A stretch of DNA of 8,018 nucleotides from an uncultured SAR324 cluster bacterium (GTDB lineage Bacteria > SAR324 > NAC60-12), in NCBI GenBank assembly GCA_902513935.1, contig CABXOR010000063.1:1-8018 (forward strand). Direction: 5' to 3'. Position numbers and translations under genes: made by a program. The notes beneath the pieces were generated by a model. That model was given only the letters and a program-made list of their open reading frames with translations. It searched no databases and was not told the DNA's origin. The first letter of the stretch is position 1; each line of letters starts with the position of its first letter. Shown here piece after piece: positions 5,645 to 8,018 of the stretch.

Positions 5645-7072
5645 ATGTCATTTGAAAAAAATATCCGTGGAGAGTTTGCTCAGATTCTTGGAAAAGAGTG
5701 GGTCAAGGATGATCAAGTAACACTTTACACTTACCGTTGCGATGGTCTGGCTCTTTACACTGCACCACCTATGGGTGTATTGTTTCCCGGAACAGTTCAG
5801 GAGCTTTCATCAGTCATCAAACTGCTCAATCAGTACAAGATTAGTTTTGTCGCAAGGGGCGCCGGCACCGGACTTTCAGGAGGTGCAGTTCCCCAGGAAG
5901 GAAGTGTGATTATTGAAATGGCGCGTTTCAAGGAAGTGCATGAAGTAGATTGGGTTAACCGCACAATTACAGTTGGTCCAGGGGTAATTAATTTACATAT
6001 TACTGAGAACGTCCACTCTCACGGCTACCACTATGCTCCTGACCCTTCTTCGCAAAAAGCCTGCACTATTGGCGGCAATGTAGCAGAAAATTCCGGAGGC
6101 CCGCACACACTCAAATACGGAGTAACTGTTAATCATGTGCTGGGTGTCGAAATGGTTTTGCCTGACGGTAAGTTAGTCACACTTGGTGGAAAACATCTTG
6201 GAATGCCCGGACCTGATTTGCTGGGATTGGTAACTGGTTCTGAAGGTACTTTTGGCATCATCAGCAAGATCATTTGCCGTCTTACTCCCAACCCGGAAAA
6301 AGCCGTAACTTTGCTTGGAATATACACTTCAGTACGCAACGCCTGTGAATCTGTTTCAAGCATCATTCGTCAAGGCATAATTCCGGCTGCAATGGAGATG
6401 CTGGACAAAATCACAATTTCCGCCGTTGAAAAAGTACTCAAACCGGGCTTCCCTTTGAATGCGGAAGCTGTGCTGATTGTGGAACTGGACGGTTTAGCAG
6501 ACGGAGTGGATGCAGAAGCAGAGATAGTTGAAAAATTACTCAAAGATACTGGAGCAACTAAAGTCAATCGAGCTCAAGATGAGGCAGAACGTGCCAAAAT
6601 CTGGCGTGCACGTAAAGAAGCTTTTGGAGCAATTGGTCAAATATCACCGAGCTATTACGTCCAGGACGGGGTAATTCCACGCAGCAAACTTCCGGAAGTA
6701 CTTGATGAAATCACAGCAATTGGTAAAAAACACGGTTTGACTGTGGCCAATGTTTTTCATGCAGGAGACGGCAATCTACATCCGCTGATTTTGTATGATT
6801 ATGAAAATCCTGAAGAGGTTGAAAAATCACATAAAATTGGCGAAGAAATATTGTCGGCCTGTATCCGTTACGGCGGTACGCTTTCCGGAGAACATGGAAT
6901 TGGTATTGAAAAAGCCGAGTGGATGTCTGATCTTTACTCAGAGACCTCGCTTGCTAATATGCAGAATGTTCGTGTTTTTTTTAATCCTAAGAATTTGCTC
7001 AATCCAGGCAGAGTCCGCAATGTACACATTTTAGAATGTTATCAAATTCGGCATGACGGAAAAGCTCCTTAG
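5645..7072 (+). CDS. glcD: glycolate oxidase FAD-binding subunit GlcD
   Basis: A 475-residue flavoprotein, close to the usual 460-500 of GlcD and related FAD-linked D-2-hydroxyacid dehydrogenases. It oxidises glycolate, or possibly D-lactate, to the 2-oxo acid, with FAD passing electrons to the iron-sulfur subunit GlcF. The N-terminal FAD_binding_4 domain (about 40-180) shows RGAGTGLSGG (71-80), APDPSSQKACTIGGNVAENS (131-150) and TGSEGTFGI (197-205). The FAD-oxidase C-terminal domain (about 218-458) shows VQDGVIPRSKLP (349-360), the metal/substrate loop VFHAGDGNLHP (380-390), GGTLSGEHGIG (420-430) and FNPKNLLNPGR (446-456). All the usual motifs are intact, so activity is expected. The ATG at 5645 follows a strong ribosome site. 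glcE is present but convergent, and no glcF is in the window. Distinguishing glycolate from D-lactate oxidation is not possible from sequence alone; the neighbouring GlcE-type protein favours glycolate. Confidence 0.92.
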   Translation: MSFEKNIRGEFAQILGKEWVKDDQVTLYTYRCDGLALYTAPPMGVLFPGTVQELSSVIKLLNQYKISFVARGAGTGLSGGAVPQEGSVIIEMARFKEVHEVDWVNRTITVGPGVINLHITENVHSHGYHYAPDPSSQKACTIGGNVAENSGGPHTLKYGVTVNHVLGVEMVLPDGKLVTLGGKHLGMPGPDLLGLVTGSEGTFGIISKIICRLTPNPEKAVTLLGIYTSVRNACESVSSIIRQGIIPAAMEMLDKITISAVEKVLKPGFPLNAEAVLIVELDGLADGVDAEAEIVEKLLKDTGATKVNRAQDEAERAKIWRARKEAFGAIGQISPSYYVQDGVIPRSKLPEVLDEITAIGKKHGLTVANVFHAGDGNLHPLILYDYENPEEVEKSHKIGEEILSACIRYGGTLSGEHGIGIEKAEWMSDLYSETSLANMQNVRVFFNPKNLLNPGRVRNVHILECYQIRHDGKAP

Positions 7073-7093
7073 TCGAAACAGCCGTTTTTTCCG
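7057..7093. terminator. weak stem across the glcD stop, possible minus-strand terminator
   Basis: CGGAAAA (7057-7063) pairs with TTTTCCG (7087-7093) around a 23-nt loop in the short gap between the convergent genes. It lies beyond the glcE stop and could end its transcript, but the stem is short and AT-rich and lacks a proper T-tract on the minus strand. Confidence 0.22.
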
Positions 7094-7105
7094 AAAAATT
7101 TGTGC

Positions 7106-8018
7106 TCATTCGTCAAACTCTAAATCATAATATGGAGCAAAAAAAACACCTGCAGGATCAAGGTGTTTTTTAAGCCTCTTTACCAAAGAATATCCACTGG
7201 CCACACCAAATTTCCCCAGATCCATAAAAGAGCATTTCGGTGTAGAACTTACCCACCGGAGCCTGCTGTCAGCATGAATCAGGGCTGATTTTATTTTTTC
7301 AAGATGCTGAAGCTGCTCTTTCAGTTCTGTGCTTTTGTGCATAAAATGGATATCACCTCCTGTAGGATGAACTGTAATTTTAAAATTTGCTTTTCGGAAA
7401 GTTTCAAAAGGGAAGGTAAAGATTTCTTCAGTCGGCAAAGTTGCAAAAACATGAAAATGTGATTCTTCCATTTTCCATGCATCACGAATCGAAGGTAAAA
7501 ACCCTGTAAATCTTTGTTCTCCCGGAGTGAAAATCTGTCCGGAATATGATTTGCCATCAGGCTGAATATTCAGAGTCTTACCAAAAACTTCATGTATTTC
7601 ACCTTCAATTCGGTTTCGGTTCAGTTTGTTTCCTGAATATCCCATACCTAAAACCCAGCTTGAGTCTGAAGTAGATAAAGCCTGAATCCAATTCAATGGA
7701 ATCCTGAGTTTGCGTAGCTCCTTGAGCTGGGACAACCATGCTTCATCCCGGAAAATTCCAAACATACCATGCGGTTCTACAGGACGTGGCATAACCTTAA
7801 AATTAACAGCAGTGATAACACCCAAACCGCCTTGACTTCCTAACATCATTCGTGTCAGGTCATAACCGGAAACGTTTTTAACCACCTTTCCGCCAGCCTG
7901 TACTAATTCACCTTTCCCGTTAATATATTCGATACCGATGATACAGTCGCGAAGCCCCCCCATGTCCATGCGGTTTGGTCCATAATCATTGCACGCTACT
8001 ACAGAGCCAACACAAGAA
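7106..8018 (-). CDS. glcE: glycolate oxidase subunit GlcE (partial, start beyond right edge)
   Basis: About 303 codons of a GlcE-type FAD-binding protein end at the TGA at 7108-7106. The frame stays open to base 8017, and the segment before the internal ATG at 7969 already reads as family sequence (SVVACNDYGPNRMDMGGLRD). The true start therefore lies outside the window, and 7969 is not the start. Visible FAD_binding_4 motifs are YGPNRMDMGGLRD, GKVVKNVSGYDL and LGSQGGLGVIT, ending in the characteristic LDPAGVFFAPYY. E. coli GlcE has about 350 residues, so 50-100 residues may be missing. GlcE works with GlcD and GlcF in membrane-associated glycolate oxidation. It is unusual that it lies opposite and tail to tail with glcD, with 33 nt between the stops, rather than following it. 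Its 3' end contains the glcD terminator. Confidence 0.88.
   Translation of the reverse strand, partial: SCVGSVVACNDYGPNRMDMGGLRDCIIGIEYINGKGELVQAGGKVVKNVSGYDLTRMMLGSQGGLGVITAVNFKVMPRPVEPHGMFGIFRDEAWLSQLKELRKLRIPLNWIQALSTSDSSWVLGMGYSGNKLNRNRIEGEIHEVFGKTLNIQPDGKSYSGQIFTPGEQRFTGFLPSIRDAWKMEESHFHVFATLPTEEIFTFPFETFRKANFKITVHPTGGDIHFMHKSTELKEQLQHLEKIKSALIHADSRLRWVSSTPKCSFMDLGKFGVASGYSLVKRLKKHLDPAGVFFAPYYDLEFDE
7141..7171 (+). terminator. intrinsic terminator of glcD inside the glcE 3' end
   Basis: AAAAAACACCT (7141-7151) and its exact inverse AGGTGTTTTTT (7161-7171) form an 11-bp perfect stem with a 9-nt loop and end in six T's. On the + strand this is a typical intrinsic terminator 68 nt after the glcD stop. 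The element is symmetrical, so it also reads as a terminator on the minus strand, where it lies 32 nt before the glcE stop codon and encodes the conserved LDPAGVF tail. Confidence 0.7.

Noticed and set aside
7106..7969. ATG at 7969 as the glcE start
   Set aside because: The frame continues upstream to the window edge with recognisable GlcE sequence, so the gene is truncated by the window.
1..8018. CRISPR arrays, tRNA or rRNA genes, IS ends
   Set aside because: No regularly spaced repeats, no cloverleaf-like segment, no transposase and no terminal inverted repeats with target duplications were seen; the recombinase has no visible att sites.

Overview
This is an AT-rich bacterial window (about 40% G+C by eye) carrying proteobacteria-type families: the end of Era, a DUF3426-like membrane protein, a COG3146/DUF482 FemAB-like protein, a FadR-type regulator and GlcD/GlcE subunits. 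A low-GC marine delta-type lineage such as SAR324 would fit, but that is a guess from gene content.

Left part (1-3831, all + strand): the last codons of the ribosome-assembly GTPase Era enter from the left edge. They are followed by a 518-residue protein with two N-terminal membrane segments, a long acidic tether and a TPR-like C-terminus (189-1745). Next is a 265-nt gap of different composition with two tight hairpins and an open minus-strand frame. Then come a single-pass membrane protein with a DUF3426-like domain (2011-2619) and a DUF482 acyltransferase-fold protein (2704-3831). The last two may be co-transcribed.

Middle (3840-5316, - strand): a FadR/GntR-family regulator and, 73 nt downstream of it, a full-length small serine recombinase. 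The recombinase has lost its nucleophilic serine (Asn10) and a second catalytic arginine, yet its frame is intact.

Right part (5317-8018): a 328-nt divergent regulatory region, then glcD (+) and, convergent with it, glcE (-, cut by the right edge). GlcD and GlcE are normally neighbours in one operon and form the FAD-containing part of glycolate oxidase; here they face each other tail to tail. The divergent region holds a PdhR/LldR/GlcC-like operator overlapping the -10 boxes of two predicted opposing promoters. This suggests that the regulator controls both glcD and its own gene. A strong symmetrical terminator for glcD lies inside the last codons of glcE.

The items most worth following up are the catalytically disarmed recombinase beside the regulator, the single operator on back-to-back promoters, the terminator embedded in the glcE coding sequence, the repeated EF(S)DEDLFA motif in the first membrane protein, and the unexplained 1746-2010 gap.
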